From Closterium sp. Naga37s-1 (taxonomy: Eukaryota > Streptophyta > Zygnematophyceae > Desmidiales > Closteriaceae): a stretch of DNA of 64,000 bases. This document shows positions 1 through 10,843 of the stretch, in pieces. Numbering within the stretch: the first letter of the stretch is position 1; the number at the start of each line of letters is the position of its first letter. The DNA is taken from the NCBI GenBank assembly GCA_947471745.1, contig CANJKZ010000169.1:4056501-4120500 (forward strand), given 5' to 3'. The position numbers were made by a program, and so were the translations under genes. The notes below the pieces were generated by a model. The model had not been told where the DNA came from. It was given only the letters and a program-made list of their open reading frames with translations, and searched no databases.

Positions 1-1038
1 ACTTTCTCGAGTTGCTTGCAGGCGAAGGGGAATTCGGAGTGGGATGAGTTAGAGAGGAGGGGTGAGGGGAGGAGCGGGCGATGCGGAAGACGAGGATGAT
101 TAGATCGAAGAAGATGAGCGATGTTTCCTTTGGATACGGTAAGAAGGGCGAAATACATTCCGCCATCAAAGGCTAAAGGTGTTACGCGCGAAAGGCTGAA
201 AGGTATCTCGTAGGACGAAACACGTTGGTAACCAGGGACAACAACATGGCAGGAGCGGAGGCGGGTTGATGAAACAAAACGACTCGAAATATTTAGGAAG
301 TGGAATGAAGCGGAAGAAAAGCGCCGAATAACGTGCCTCGATTCGAGCGGAGGTCACGCGATGGAGAACTGCGCGCATATTTACGAGTCGCCGAGGATAT
401 CGCTCGACGGACGTTCCAAATATCCGCTACTAGTGGAAGGTCTAGGAGCACAATGATCCATGACACTGAACCGTTTGAACAAATCCACTCAAGCGTTTGA
501 ATAAATTCACTCAAATTTGCAGCAGAGATTGGGGAAGCGTGACGCGCTGTTGACAAAAAGCATCACCAGTAAACGGGCCATATACGGGATTTGCATTACA
601 ATACCTCTATCACCACATTCACAGTTACATTATAATGCTCCTAGATAGAGCTTATTTCCAAAATATCAATGTTTGAAGGCCCATTCTAATATCATAATTA
701 TGAATAATCCAGTTCAGAAACTCAATATCAAGTTTCCAACTAATCTACTCATCTACTAGAAGTCCTATTGAATGAATTAGATATTGCAAATCCTCTAGTG
801 TACTACTATAATTCCCATGCACTGTATGCATGGGGGGTTCCTCTTGGCCGCTAGGAGCAGGGCTCCTAACGTTACACCCAAGCACCGCGTTGAGGTGGGA
901 ACCATCGCTTGGGGCCACCTGTTGGAGGGGAAGAGAGAACACAGACAGAAGGATACTGCCCTGGGGCAGGTGAAAATTATCCTTGAATCGACTGCCGCCC
1001 ATCCTTGCTTGCCCTCCCTGCTGCTCCGGTCTTCTGCC
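1..1038. other. No gene recognised; AT-rich island
   Basis: Mixed sequence with no motif or convincing exon. About 570-830 is distinctly AT-rich against a GC-rich window. Short open frames have no recognisable content. Confidence 0.5.
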
Positions 1039-1462
1039 CAGTCTTGCTTCAGGACCAGCTATGCAGTTCTGCTCACTGCAAGTTTTGCAGTGAGGAACAA
1101 GCAAAAGAGTTTTGAGATGAGTCGTCTCTCAAAACCCTGTTTTTGCTCACTGCAGCAAATCTGCAATGCGGAGAAAGAGAGAGAGAGGGAATTTCACGTT
1201 GAAACTCACAAGAGACTGAGTTTTGAGATGTGTCTCAAATCTCAGAGAAGAGAAGAGAGGAGGAACGGAACACTGCAGTGCACTGCAGGACACAACAGAA
1301 CTGCCACCGGCAGCTCACAACTGGATTTGAGGCGCCTCAAACCAGCAAACGAGGTCCTCACACCCCACTCTCACTCTCACTCGCTCCTCCCTTCACCCTC
1401 ACCCTGCAGCCTGCTGCAGTTCTCAACACTCCGCTCGCCTCTCACTCTGCTCTCTCCTCACT
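1039..1462. repeat. Dispersed repeat, copy 1
   Basis: Shares long near-identical blocks with 4353-4802: TCTTGCTTCAGGACCAGCT, TTTTGAGATGAGTCGTCTC and the CTGCAGTGCACTGCAGGAC region. Contains palindromes at 1109-1135, 1222-1239 and 1326-1341. Confidence 0.88.
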
Positions 1463-2349
1463 CTGCTCCCCCCTTCACTCTGCTTCCTCCCCAACTCTGC
1501 TTTCCCAAACTCAGCTTCGCTCGCCCCCCTCTCAACAATCTGCTCCCCCCCGTCCCATCACTTCACTTCACAGCACCAACGGCAGCGACTGAGGTAGGAG
1601 CGACTGAGGTAGGAGCGACTGAAGCAGCAGCTGCAGTCCCATCACCAATGGTGCCACTGTGGGCCTTTCTTCTGCTCCCACTGCTGCTGCCATCGCTGCT
1701 GCCACCGCTGCTGTCTTTGTTGGTTTTCTCTTCTGCTGCCACTGCTGCTGCCACTGCTGCTGACCATCTCTTCTGCAGCTGCTTCTCTTTTTGTTGCTGC
1801 ACACCACCTTTGCTCCTCCACTCCTTTTCACCTTTCCCCCTATAACTCCACAGCACCAGAAGCAGCACACTGGAGGGAGGTAGGAGCGAGCGATAGGCCG
1901 TCTCCTCTGCTCCCCTGCTGCTGCCTATCAGCAAGGTAGCAGCTGCCGTCTCTATGAGTGGAGAGAGAGGTAGGAGCGTAGATAGGCCTTCTCCTCTGCT
2001 CCCCTGCTGCAGAACTCAACACTCCGCTCCTCCCTCATTCTGCTCCCCCCTTCACTCTGCAGCGCTCAGCGAGGTAGCAGCTGCCGTCTCCAAAACCGAG
2101 AAAGCAGCACTCCGCTCCTCCCTCGTTCGTCTCCTCCCTCTGCTTCGTCTCCTCTGCTGCTTCGTCTCCTCTGCTGCTCCTTCTCCACCGCTTCTCTGCC
2201 TCGACCGACCGTCTGTGATGGGAGGGGCATGGCACAAGGCCGATGAGAGCATGGTACTGATTGCACCCAATGCATGAATAACTCAAAGCAGATGCGAAAC
2301 GAATAAAGAATCAAACAAACAAAACAGATACAGCAAGAAAGAGGATCAC
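1463..2349. other. Pyrimidine-rich and CTG-rich low-complexity DNA
   Basis: CTCC, CTGCTG and GCAGCAG tracts with a short GAGGTAGGAGCGACT repeat at about 1590-1620. Open frames on both strands are Ser/Leu/Ala-rich low complexity; no gene supported. Confidence 0.5.
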
Positions 2350-2620
2350 CGTACGGCGAAGACCGATGGTGCAGTGAAGGTTTCATCCACCACTGTGCTC
2401 CTTGCTCCTCTGCTCCTCGTCTCCTCTGCTGCTCCACCTCCTCAGCTGAGCCGTCCGTCGCTCCCCTGCTTCTTCGATCCTTGCTCCTTCCCTCCTCCAC
2501 TCCTTTGCTCCTCCGCTCCTTCGTTCCTCCGCCCCTTCCCTCCTTCCTTCTTCGCTCCTCTGTTCCGTCACTCCTTTGTCTCCTCCGCTGCTCCTTCTCC
2601 TCGGCTGCTCTGCTCTCCTC

Positions 2621-3050
2621 CGTCGCCTCCTCTGCAGTGGCAGAGGATTTCCCTTCACTCCTTCGCCTCCTCTGCAGTGGCAGAGGATTCCCCTTCACTC
2701 CTTCGCCTCCTCTGCAGTGGCAGAGGATTCCCCTTCACTCCGTCGCCTCCTCTGCAGTGGCAGAGGATTCCCCTTCACTCCGTCGCCTCCTCTGCAGTGG
2801 CAGAGGATTCCCCTTCACTCCTTCGCCTCCTCTGCAGTGGCAGAGGATTCCCCTTCACTCCTTCGCCTCCTCTGCAGTGGCAGAGGATTCCCCTTCACTC
2901 CTTCGCCTCCTCTGCAGTGGCAGAGGATTCCCCTTCACTCCTTCGCCTCCTCTGCAGTGGCAGAGGATTCCCCTTCACTCCGTCGCCTCCTCTGCAGTGG
3001 CAGAGGATTCCCCTTCACTCCTTCGCCTCCTCTGCAGTGGCAGAGGATCA
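2621..3050. repeat. 40-bp tandem repeat
   Basis: About ten copies of a 40-bp unit containing the hairpin CCTCTGC-AGTG-GCAGAGG, differing mainly in CTTCG/CGTCG. Confidence 0.95.
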
Positions 3051-3401
3051 CTCCTTGCTCCTTCGCTCCACAGCTACTCCCATCTCCTCTGCGCCATCTC
3101 CTCTGCGACATCTCCTCTGCGCCATCTCTTCTGCGAGATCTCATTTCCTGCGGAATGGAGAAAAGCCATGAGTTCGCTTCACTGCTGCTCATTGCACTGA
3201 TTGCACCCCGTGCCAACAAGTGATTCAGAATGAATGCAAAGCGAATGCAGCAATAACCATCAACAGAGACCAGCAAAGGAGATACTCACTGGCAGAAGAA
3301 GGCGATTCTCTTTCGCTCCACAGCTACTCCCATCCCCTCTGCGCCATCTCCTCTGCTCCTCACTGGCAGTGGCAGGGGATTCTCTTTTGCTCCTTTGCCT
3401 C

Positions 3402-3491
3402 CTCTGCTGCTCCTCGCCTCCGCTTCTCCTCTGCTGCTCCTCGCCTCCGCTTCTCCTCTGCTGCTCCTCGCCTCCGCTTCTCCTCTGCTGA
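3402..3491. repeat. 27-bp tandem repeat
   Basis: Three copies and a partial of GCTGCTCCTCGCCTCCGCTT plus CTCCTCT. Confidence 0.9.
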
Positions 3492-3547
3492 TCCTCGCCC
3501 TTCCGATGCATCTCCTGCGGAATGGGAAGGAAGAAGAAGCCTATGAG

Positions 3548-3610
3548 CACCCAGCGATTTGCACCCAGTGATTGCACCCAGTGATTGCACCCAGTGATTG
3601 CACCCAGTGA
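3548..3610. repeat. 13-bp tandem repeat GATTGCACCCAGT
   Basis: About four to five consecutive copies with minor variation, inside the second intron-like segment of the minus-strand units. Confidence 0.88.
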
Positions 3611-3719
3611 TAGCCAAGAAGCGATTCAAAATCGATGCCAAAGCGAACAAGACATTGAGAGCAGGAAATGGATACTCACTGGCAGAGGCAACGGCAGAGA
3701 ATCCTCCTTAGCCTCCTTC

Positions 3720-3900
3720 CTCCGCTGCTTCTCTGCTCCTCCTCTCCTCCTCTCCTCCTCCTCTCCTCCTCCTCTCCTCCTCCTCTCCTCCTCCTCTCCT
3801 CCTCCTCTGCCCCTTCTCTCCTCCTCCTCTCCTCCTCCTCTCCTCCTCTCCTCCTCCGCTCCTCCCCTGCCCCGGCGCTTCTCTGCTCCAGCGCTCCTCC
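3720..3900. repeat. CTCCTC-rich simple repeat
   Basis: Near-pure pyrimidine on the + strand (CTCCTCCTCTCCTCC), homopurine on the other. Confidence 0.9.
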
Positions 3901-3954
3901 TGCTCTGCTAAATCAGACAAACAAAGCAACATTAGTATGCGTCGAATACGGAAA

Positions 3955-4110
3955 GCAGAAAATGGAACAAGACTCACTGAGGGGGGCGCGAGCCGTCGTG
4001 CCTTGATCCCTGTCTGAAACACGCACACAAATAACATTAGTACGAGCGGGAAAACAGCAAGCAGAAATGGAACAAGACTCACTGAGGGGGGCGCGAGCCT
4101 TCATTGTCTT
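3955..4110. repeat. Direct duplication with donor-like end
   Basis: GGAACAAGACTCACTGAGG and the following GGGGCGCGAGCC occur at about 3963 and 4071. On the minus strand each contains CTCA|GTGAGT, a splice-donor match. Confidence 0.75.
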
Positions 4111-4352
4111 GCTGGCGGCTAAAACTGAAAAACTCACAAAAACATGCAACATTAGGCATTAGACAAAACAAAATAATGAAAAGCAGACTGCAGCTTACAG
4201 CGGGTCCCGTGTTGCTGCTGCGTTCCGCTATTGCCCCGCCTTTAGTGTTGCCTCCGCGCTGTTGCTGTACCTAGTAGAGAGGGAGGCACACAATTGATCC
4301 TTTGCCCCCCAGGGAGCAAAGCATGCGCCTCACTTGAAGCTGCTCCTTCCTC

Positions 4353-4802
4353 CAGTCTTGCTTCAGGACCAGCTGTGCAATTTTGCTCACAGCAAAACGT
4401 GCAGTGAGGAACAGGCAAAAGGATTTTGAGATGAGTCGTCTCTCAAAACCCTGTTTTTGCTCACTGCAGAGACTCTGCAGTGAGGAGAAAGAGAGAGATT
4501 GGGTGTGAGTTTCAAGACGTCGCTTGAAACACACAAGAGAAGGGAGTGAGTTTTGAGATGCATCTCAAAACTCAGAGAAGAGAAGAGAGGAGGAACGGAA
4601 CACTGCAGTGCACTGCAGGACACAACAGAACTGCCACCGGCAGCTCACAACTGGATTTGAGGCGCCTCAAACCAGCAAACGAGGTCCTCACACCCCACCC
4701 TACTCTCAATCTAACTCTCACTCACTCCTCCCCTCACCCTCACCCTGCAGCCTGCTGCAGTTCTCAACACTCCGCTCGCCTCTCACTCTTGCTCTCCTCA
4801 CA
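4353..4802. repeat. Dispersed repeat, copy 2
   Basis: Second copy of the element at 1039-1462, same orientation, with small indels. Palindromes at 4424-4448, 4551-4570 (perfect 20 bp) and 4656-4671. Confidence 0.88.
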
Positions 4803-5590
4803 TCCTCTCTATGCTCCTCCCAGCAGGTCCCAGCCGTCTCCCTCCACTGCTACTGCTGCTTCCCGCTGCTGCTGCTACTGCCGCTGCTGCTGCTGCTGCC
4901 GCTGCTGCTGCCGCCACCGCTGCTGCTGCTGCCACCACTGGTGTCACTGCGGGCCTCTCTTCTGCTCCCACTGCTGCTACCACCGCTGGTGTCACTGTTG
5001 GATTTCTCTGCTGCTGCAACAGGAAGTGTCATTGCGGGCCTCTCTTCTCCTGCAGCCGCCTCCCTCCACTGCTGCTGCTGCTACTGCTGCTCCCCGCTGC
5101 TGCTGCTGCTGCTGCTGCTGCCACCGCTGCTGCTGCTGCTGCCACCGCTGCTGCTGCTGCCACTGCTGCTGCCACCACTGCTGTCACTGCGGGCCTCTCT
5201 TCTGCTCCCACTGCTGCTACCACCGCTGCTGTCACTGTTGGTTTTCTCTGCTGCTGCCACCGGTAGTGTCATTGCGGGCCTCTCTTCTCCTGCAACTGCT
5301 GCTGCCACCGCTGCTGTCATCGTTGGTTCTGTCTGCTGGTGTCATTGCGGGCCTCTCTTCTACTTCCACTGCTGGTACCACTGCGGGCATCTCTTCTGCT
5401 CCCACTGCTGCTGCCACCGCTGGTATCACTGCGGGCCTCTCTTCTGTTCCCACTGCTGCTGCAACCGCTGGTGTCACTGTTGTTTCTCTATTCTGGTGTC
5501 ATTGCGGGCCTCTCTTCTACTTCCACTGCTGCTGCCACCGCTGCTGTAACTGCGGGCCTCTCTTCTGCTCCCACTGCTGCTGCCACCGCT
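4803..5590. repeat. CTG/CCG triplet-rich composite repeat
   Basis: Long CTGCTG and GCCACC tracts inside a larger repeated module (ACTGCGGGCCTCTCTTCTGC recurs with variants at least six times). Open frames here are poly-Ala, poly-Leu or Cys/His runs depending on frame. Confidence 0.85.
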
Positions 5591-5868
5591 GATGCCAGTC
5601 CAGCTGTCTCCCCCCTTCCCTGCTGCACCTGATGCCAGTCCAGCTGTCTCCCCCCTTCCCTGCTCCACCTGATGCCAGTCCAGCTGTCTCCCCCCTTCCC
5701 TGCTGCACCTGATGCCAGTCCAGCTGTCTCCCCCCTTCCCTGCTGCACCTGATGCCAGTCCAGCTGTCTCCCCCCTTCCCTGCTCCACCTGATGCCAGTC
5801 CAGCTGTCTCCCCCCTTCCCTGCTCCAACTGATGCCAGTCCAGCTGTCTCCTCTCCTCCCTGCTCCAT
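5591..5868. repeat. 40-bp tandem repeat
   Basis: Seven copies starting every 40 bp from 5591 (GATGCCAGTCCAGCTGTCTC plus a C-rich half), varying at TGCTGC/TGCTCC. Confidence 0.95.
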
Positions 5869-6882
5869 CTGACTTCAGCGTTGGCGAGAATTGCAGCTCC
5901 AGCTCATGCCGTTGACTCGCCTGGCTGCAGCATCAAGCAGTAGCAGCTTGCTGGCAACGACTCCGCCGTTGACTCTGGCGCCTTCAGCTCATTCCGCTGA
6001 CTCGCCTGGCTGCAGCATCAAGTAACAGCTTGGCATTGCTGGCGTAGACTCTGGCGCCTTCTCTCCTCCATACGTCAGGAGGAGAGAAGGCAGGTCTTTC
6101 ACTCTTCCCTTCTAGTGCTGCCGTTTGTTGCTGGAAGGATGTCACCACAGCTGCTGCTGCTGCTGCTGCTGCCACTGCAGCTCTCCTCCTGTCACCTCAG
6201 CTGCTGCTGCTGCTGGAAGGATGTCACTACTGCTCTGATCGCTGCTGCTCCGTGATCCAACCACGCTGCTGGTCGCATTAACGTTCCCTGCACAGCGACC
6301 AGAGAGTTGCAACAATCCCGCAGGGAAGGTTAGTCAGACAAGAGGCTACGCGTCAACAGAGGAGAGGCTACGAATCAACAGAGTAACCTAACAGTGAAAT
6401 ATAACGCTTGCAAGGAGGAAAAAATGGGAGTGCTCCGCTTACGTACTTGTTTCTCCTCCTGCTGCCACTGCTCCTGTCTGCTGCTCTCCTCCTGCTGCCA
6501 CTGCTACCGCTGCCAATGCTGCTCCTGTCGCTGCTGCTCCGACTTCGCACCCACACCTTAATGTTCCCTGCACGGTTGATCAGAGAAGAGGCTACGAGTC
6601 AACAGAGTAAACTGACAGTGAAATAGTGAAAAACAACGAATGCACGAAGGAAGAAGCTACTTACTTGCTGCTCCTGTCGCTGCTGCTCCTGCGGCTGCTG
6701 CCGCTGCAGATGCTGCTCCTGTCGCCGCTACTCCGTTTCCCCAGCGACGCCTCCCCGTCCCTGCACAAGGAATTGTGAGTTGCAAACCCACAGCGAAGGT
6801 TAGTAACTGGGTAGAGGTTACAAGTCGACAGAGTGAAAACAATGCAAGGAGAACAACGATTAACATAAGGCGAATGGTATGC
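5869..6882. other. CTG-rich DNA with partial duplications, no gene recognised
   Basis: GACTCGCCTGGCTGCAGCAT is duplicated (about 5915 and 5999). GCTGCT tracts alternate with similar segments ending in CAACAGAGTAA or GACAGAGTGAAA. Minus-strand donor-like sites occur at about 6438 and 6658. Confidence 0.45.
6057..6090. repeat. Perfect 13-bp inverted repeat (hairpin)
   Basis: CCTTCTCTCCTCC at 6057-6069 and its reverse complement at 6078-6090, loop ATACGTCA. Confidence 0.9.
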
Positions 6883-6987
6883 GAGGAGGAGGAGGAGGAG
6901 GAGGAGGAGGAGGAGGAGGAGGAGGAGGAGGAGGAGGAGGAGGAGGAGGAGGAGGAGGAGGAGGAGGAGGAGGAGGAGGAGGGAGGG
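6883..6987. repeat. (GGA)n microsatellite
   Basis: About 100 bp of uninterrupted GGA, homopurine, capable in principle of triplex formation. Confidence 0.97.
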
Positions 6988-7085
6988 CTGTTACTGGCAA
7001 GGCTACTCCCACAAGCCACAGACGCAGGTGTTTTAACTCTCACACTTGGTCTTCGTCGTTGCAGCGGGGGGCAAAGGCCGGATGA

Positions 7086-7190
7086 ACTTACGCTGGGCCA
7101 TTTACCCCGAAGTACCGAAGGGTTAACCGGATGCATGTACTTACGCTGGGGGCATTTACCCCGAAGTACCAAAGGGTTAACCAGGAAGGG
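7086..7190. repeat. 53-bp direct duplication
   Basis: ACTTACGCTGGG...CATTTACCCCGAAGTACC and GGGTTAACC occur twice with 53-bp spacing. On the minus strand each ends in CAGC|GTAAGT, a donor match. Confidence 0.85.
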
Positions 7191-7275
7191 GGGAATACCG
7201 CAGTAGAAGTTTTGGGGAGAATACCGACAGTGGGGAAGGTCTGTGACCCGTGGGGTTTGCCTTAACCAGCAACGA

Positions 7276-7430
7276 CGGAGGAGGAGGAGGAGGAGGGGGA
7301 GGAGGAGGAGGAGGAGGAGGAGGAGGAGGAGGAGGAGGAGGAGGAGGAGGAGGAGGAGGAGGAGAAGGATGAAGAGGAGGAGGAGGAGGAGAAGGATGAA
7401 GAGGAGGAGGAAGAGGAGGAGGAGGAGGAC
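7276..7430. repeat. Second GGA-rich tract
   Basis: GGA repeats interrupted by GGGGGA and by two AGAAGGATGAAGAGGAGG segments. Confidence 0.95.
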
Positions 7431-7540
7431 ATGCAGAGAGGATGCAATGATGGGGTGAGGACGGAACATGAAAAAGGGGTCAGGGAGTGGGAACTTAGCA
7501 GGTTGTTGATTGGCGTTGGCTCTGCCGTCTTTTCTCGCCT

Positions 7541-7648
7541 GCGCCTCTCCCCTGATGCATCTGCGCCTCTCCCCTGATGCATCTGCGCCTCTCCCCTGAT
7601 GCATCTGCGCCTCTCCCCTGATGCATCCGCGCCTCTCCCCTGATGCAC
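7541..7648. repeat. 22-bp tandem repeat
   Basis: Five copies of a 22-bp unit beginning GCGCCTCTCCCCTGATGCAT. Confidence 0.95.
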
Positions 7649-7659
7649 CTTTTTTCCGC

Positions 7660-8530
7660 AATGCTTGCTGCTCCTGCACGGATGGAGAAAGTAGGAATGA
7701 GATAAGCGAGATGAGATGGACCGAAAGCGATTGCAGATTGATTAAACTAGCGTGGAGACCAGCGAGACGAGTAGACCAGTGAGATGAAATGGATAAAAAC
7801 CGATTGCAGAATCGAGACAGAATTTGGAAAACTAGCGTCCAGATTTTACAGAATCGAGACAGAAAACGGTAACTCACCGCAAACGGAAAACGTTTACACC
7901 AGCCATTGAACGGGTGCGTCAACGTTCTCCTTCGCCCCCCAAGTTCCCAGCGATCGGAAATCTAAGGAGATGCTCCCGTGACGCTCCACCGGGGGCGTTT
8001 CGTGCCGCTCCTGCACGCACGGAGAACGTATGAAGCGTCACAAGGAGAACGTAGGACTGAGATGTGAAACGATCAGACTAGGACCGAAAGCAACTGCAGA
8101 TTGACTGCGAAAGAAACGAGCGTGTAGATTGAAGGAGCGCGACTGCCGCTCCTTGAAAGAGTGATACGCCATGACATGAGCGTGACGCCATGATACGAAA
8201 CGAGTAGACCAACCACAATCCGTCACGAGAGCAACTGCAGAAACGGAAAACGCAAACTCGTTGAAATGGAAAACGCTAACTCACGCATTCATTGACGGCG
8301 ATCGTCGGCGTTCTCCTTCGCCTCCGCCATCCTCCGTCTCGCGAGCTGCTCCTCCGTCCGATCATCGTCGCGAGATCCTCCATTAGACGTCGATCATCGT
8401 CGCGAGCTCTACCGCCGTCGTCAGAGTCGGACGTCCACGCGTCTTCGTTAACGTCGCTAGTTCCGTCGTCGGTAGTAGTAGTAGTAACGTCGCACGCGTC
8501 GACGGCTTCAGGAGCTCCTCAGTGGATTTA
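7660..8530. other. Diverged internal duplication, no gene recognised
   Basis: Segments at about 7670-7930 and 7990-8330 resemble each other (GCTCCTGCACG, GGACCGAAAGC, TTGCAGATTGA, AACTCAC...GTTCTCCTTCGCC). Minus-strand donors GTGAGTT lie at about 7870 and 8278. No protein motif was found. Confidence 0.45.
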
Positions 8531-8720
8531 TGAACATCCTCAGCAGTAACGAAGAACATCCTCAGCAGTAACGAAGAACATCCTCAGCAGTAACGTCGCG
8601 AAGAACATCATCAGCAGTAACGAAGAACATCCTCTGCAGTAACGTCGCGAAGAATACGCTCAGCAGTAAAGTCGCGAAGCAGTAACGTCAGAAGAATATC
8701 CTCAGCAATAACGTCGCGTC
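8530..8720. repeat. AACATCCTCAGCAGTAACG repeat
   Basis: About eight imperfect copies, spacing 22 or 27 bp depending on an inserted GTCGC. Confidence 0.85.
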
Positions 8721-9625
8721 GTCAAATTCTGAGGTTGAGGGAAGCTCCTCCGTATTAGTAATATCGTGAGCGATGCAAGCTCCTCCTTGTAACGTCGCAC
8801 AAGGCGATTAGTCTTATAGGGAAGCGCTGATGCACGTCCCTAATCATTGAAGGTCGCAGCAACTTGTGGTTGACTGAGGTCCACGTCGCGACTCGCGATC
8901 ATGACACCGAAAACGAATCGATCAATCTGATGCACTGAGGATCTGACGAAACGAGCTAGCATGAAACGAATAGGCAATTCTTCCAGAACCTGACGGTCGT
9001 CCAGTCAGGATGAAACGGATTGTAAAACTAAGCTTTCTAACGAGCCTGAGGTGTCGCACTGATACTAGTAGTAGCGCTGCGATGATGGCTTAAAACTTCG
9101 CGATAAATCATCGTAGCAAAGCTTAACGTCCGGGAAAACTGTAGCATCACGTCTCGTCGAGCACGGATCGATGTGTCATACTAGCGATGAGAAACTGATC
9201 TTTCTCACTAGGCTCTAAGATCCTACTAATCCTCCTTAAGAATCTTAAGCTTAACGCGCGTCGGGGATAGGTCACGTCACGAGAATTACCTCCACGGTAC
9301 AATAATCTAAGGAAGCCATGGCTACGGAAGAATCGAGTTAGAGAACGTGACAAGATTCGTTTCTGAGACAAAGCCTGCATAGGGAATGCCTGAGAGGAAT
9401 TGGCTGTAGGTGACTTAGTGACGAAGATTTGGGGAAAACGAGTTTCAGTACGGTGATGAAGGTTTTAGAAAGGTGCAAAACGGCTAGAAACGTTGAAACG
9501 TGTTTAAGAAAGGTGAAAAAGGTGATGCGAAGTGAGGTGGGGTGATGGTAAGAGAAAGGTGAAAGGGAAGCGACTGAGCGGCAAGGAGCCGCAAGTCGAG
9601 TCGCCATGCGGAGTGCTCCCCTCAC
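8721..9625. other. No gene recognised
   Basis: Mixed-composition DNA without repeats I can identify. Exons of the candidate gene starting at 9837 might lie here, but I cannot define any. Confidence 0.4.
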
Positions 9626-9837
9626 CTCCACCCAAAGGGGCAGAGTTCCACGGCAAGCCCGAGGCGGGGAAGCCGCTGCAAAGTTCGCTGGCGGGTTGCG
9701 CAGCCATGATCGCAGAAAGTCCGCCAACGATGTGTGCTGAAGGCGGGAACGGCGGAAAGTGGTGGGGTGGGAGTCTCATCAGTGATGACTAACGTCTTTG
9801 GCGACCAGACGGCGAGTGCGCGGGCAAGAGCCGCCAT
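9626..9837 (-). CDS. Candidate first exon of an unrecognised minus-strand gene
   Basis: ATG in a good context (CACATGGCGG) opens 70 codons, beginning MAALARALAVWSPKTLV and ending at GGTGGAG|GTGAGG, a strong donor that overlaps the in-frame stop. The start could be part of an organelle-targeting sequence (Ala/Arg-rich), but I recognise no family. Neighbouring frames in this stretch are also open, so coding is uncertain. Confidence 0.25.
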
Positions 9838-10679
9838 GTGCGAAATTTTGAGTGATCACGAACTGTTACACTGTGATGGCGGGAAGTCGCTTCTCTTCAT
9901 CTCGGGTGATCTCACGGCCGAGCTAACTGATGTAAGACTTCGCATGATGTGTATGATATAGTTTGACCAATCATCACCCCAGATGCTGTGGATGTGGATG
10001 TCATGACACATGACCCGACGTCATCACCATGCGTCATTCCCGAGGTGATTCACTTGTGTCAGACCACGGACGGATTCAAATTTGTGTCCTCTGGTGCGAC
10101 GCCGCTTTCCTCCTCGTTTAAAGATTTCAAACACTGGCCGACCACCCATCACCCCATTCTCAATACACATAGTAATGGAGTAGAGAGGAGCCCTCTCATA
10201 ACTTTATGGGCTTGTAATAGTAATATATTAGATATTCCATAAGCAAATAATCTTTCACCACCACCATCCCAACATGAACCATAAATTGTCTGTATTACTG
10301 AGCTCATTTTGAGTCGTAGAAACTTGATATTGTGCCAGTGTGGATAATGGATGGCATGCCCCAAATGTACAGATTAGTGATGAATAATTGTAGGCAGGCC
10401 CCCATATTGGTTACGATGCGCGCCAAATAATCAGAGAACCCGGGCAACTCAATTCAGCCAAAAACACAATATTACACTAAAAAATCACAGTTTCCTCGTG
10501 TAACTGCATGCATTACCACACCCGCTCGCTGCAATGTGCACTGCATTCTGCATTCCTTACGATAGTCTCATGGTCAGGTTGGGAATACTAGAACACATGA
10601 AAATTCAGCTGTATTTTGAAAGGCGTATAGGTCGAGTCGAGTGGCAACACACTGCCCAGATTGCACTTCCAATCCAATA
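9838..10679. other. Region between PUS7 3' end and candidate gene
   Basis: Contains the PUS7 3' UTR at its right end. About 10140-10620 is AT-rich. I see no AATAAA signal on the minus strand and no further exon. Confidence 0.45.
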
Positions 10680-10727
10680 TCAACCCCGGCCGTCCTCCCT
10701 GTCGTTGAACACCTTGTGAACGCCAGC
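10680..10727 (-). CDS. PUS7: PUS7 terminal exon, copy B (duplicate)
   Basis: An almost identical 48-nt exon with its own TTTGCAG acceptor and stop, ending EDGRG instead of EDGQG. The offset from copy A is exactly 116 bp. It could be an alternative last exon or lie in the 3' UTR of copy A transcripts. Confidence 0.5.
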   Translation of the reverse strand, partial: AGVHKVFNDREDGRG

Positions 10728-10795
10728 CTGCAAACAAGCACAAGAGCGACAGGAAGAAAGAAACGTGTGAAGAGTCGATAAAGTCACTTGAGATA

Positions 10796-10843
10796 TCAGC
10801 CCTGGCCGTCCTCCCTGTCGTTGAACACCTTGTGAACGCCAGC
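10796..10843 (-). CDS. PUS7: PUS7 terminal exon, copy A (stop codon)
   Basis: Acceptor TGTTTGCAG|GCT, 48 nt, encodes AGVHKVFNDREDGQG and TGA. It continues IRELLKSSTA as the short tail expected in PUS7 (compare the plant ending STSVAxHKxLN). A second intact copy lies 116 bp downstream in the transcript direction. Confidence 0.75.
   Translation of the reverse strand, partial: AGVHKVFNDREDGQG

Larger units (their letters stand above)
2350..3679 (-). other. Repeated exon-intron-like units, minus strand, unknown transcript
   Basis: Two intron-like segments with CCATTCCGCAG acceptors and CCA|GTGAGTATC donors: 3148-3289 and 3515-3679. The exon-like segment between them (3290-3514) is 225 nt, and the next (2350-3147, donor GTGATCC) is 798 nt, both multiples of three. 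Content is Arg/Glu/Gly-rich repeat; the 40-bp repeat inside the longer one introduces stops in every frame, so it is not one clean coding exon. Could be a decayed gene or a spliced noncoding RNA. Confidence 0.35.

Noticed and set aside
817-1845. 342-codon + frame
   Set aside because: Passes through the dispersed repeat and CT-rich DNA; the second repeat copy does not preserve it, and there is no motif.
4546-5592. 348-codon + frame and overlapping poly-Ala/poly-Leu frames
   Set aside because: Triplet-repeat translation in several frames at once; composition alone explains the open length.
6657-7922. 421-codon minus-strand frame with Ser/Leu runs
   Set aside because: Consists of the GGA tracts and 22-bp repeats read in the complementary strand.
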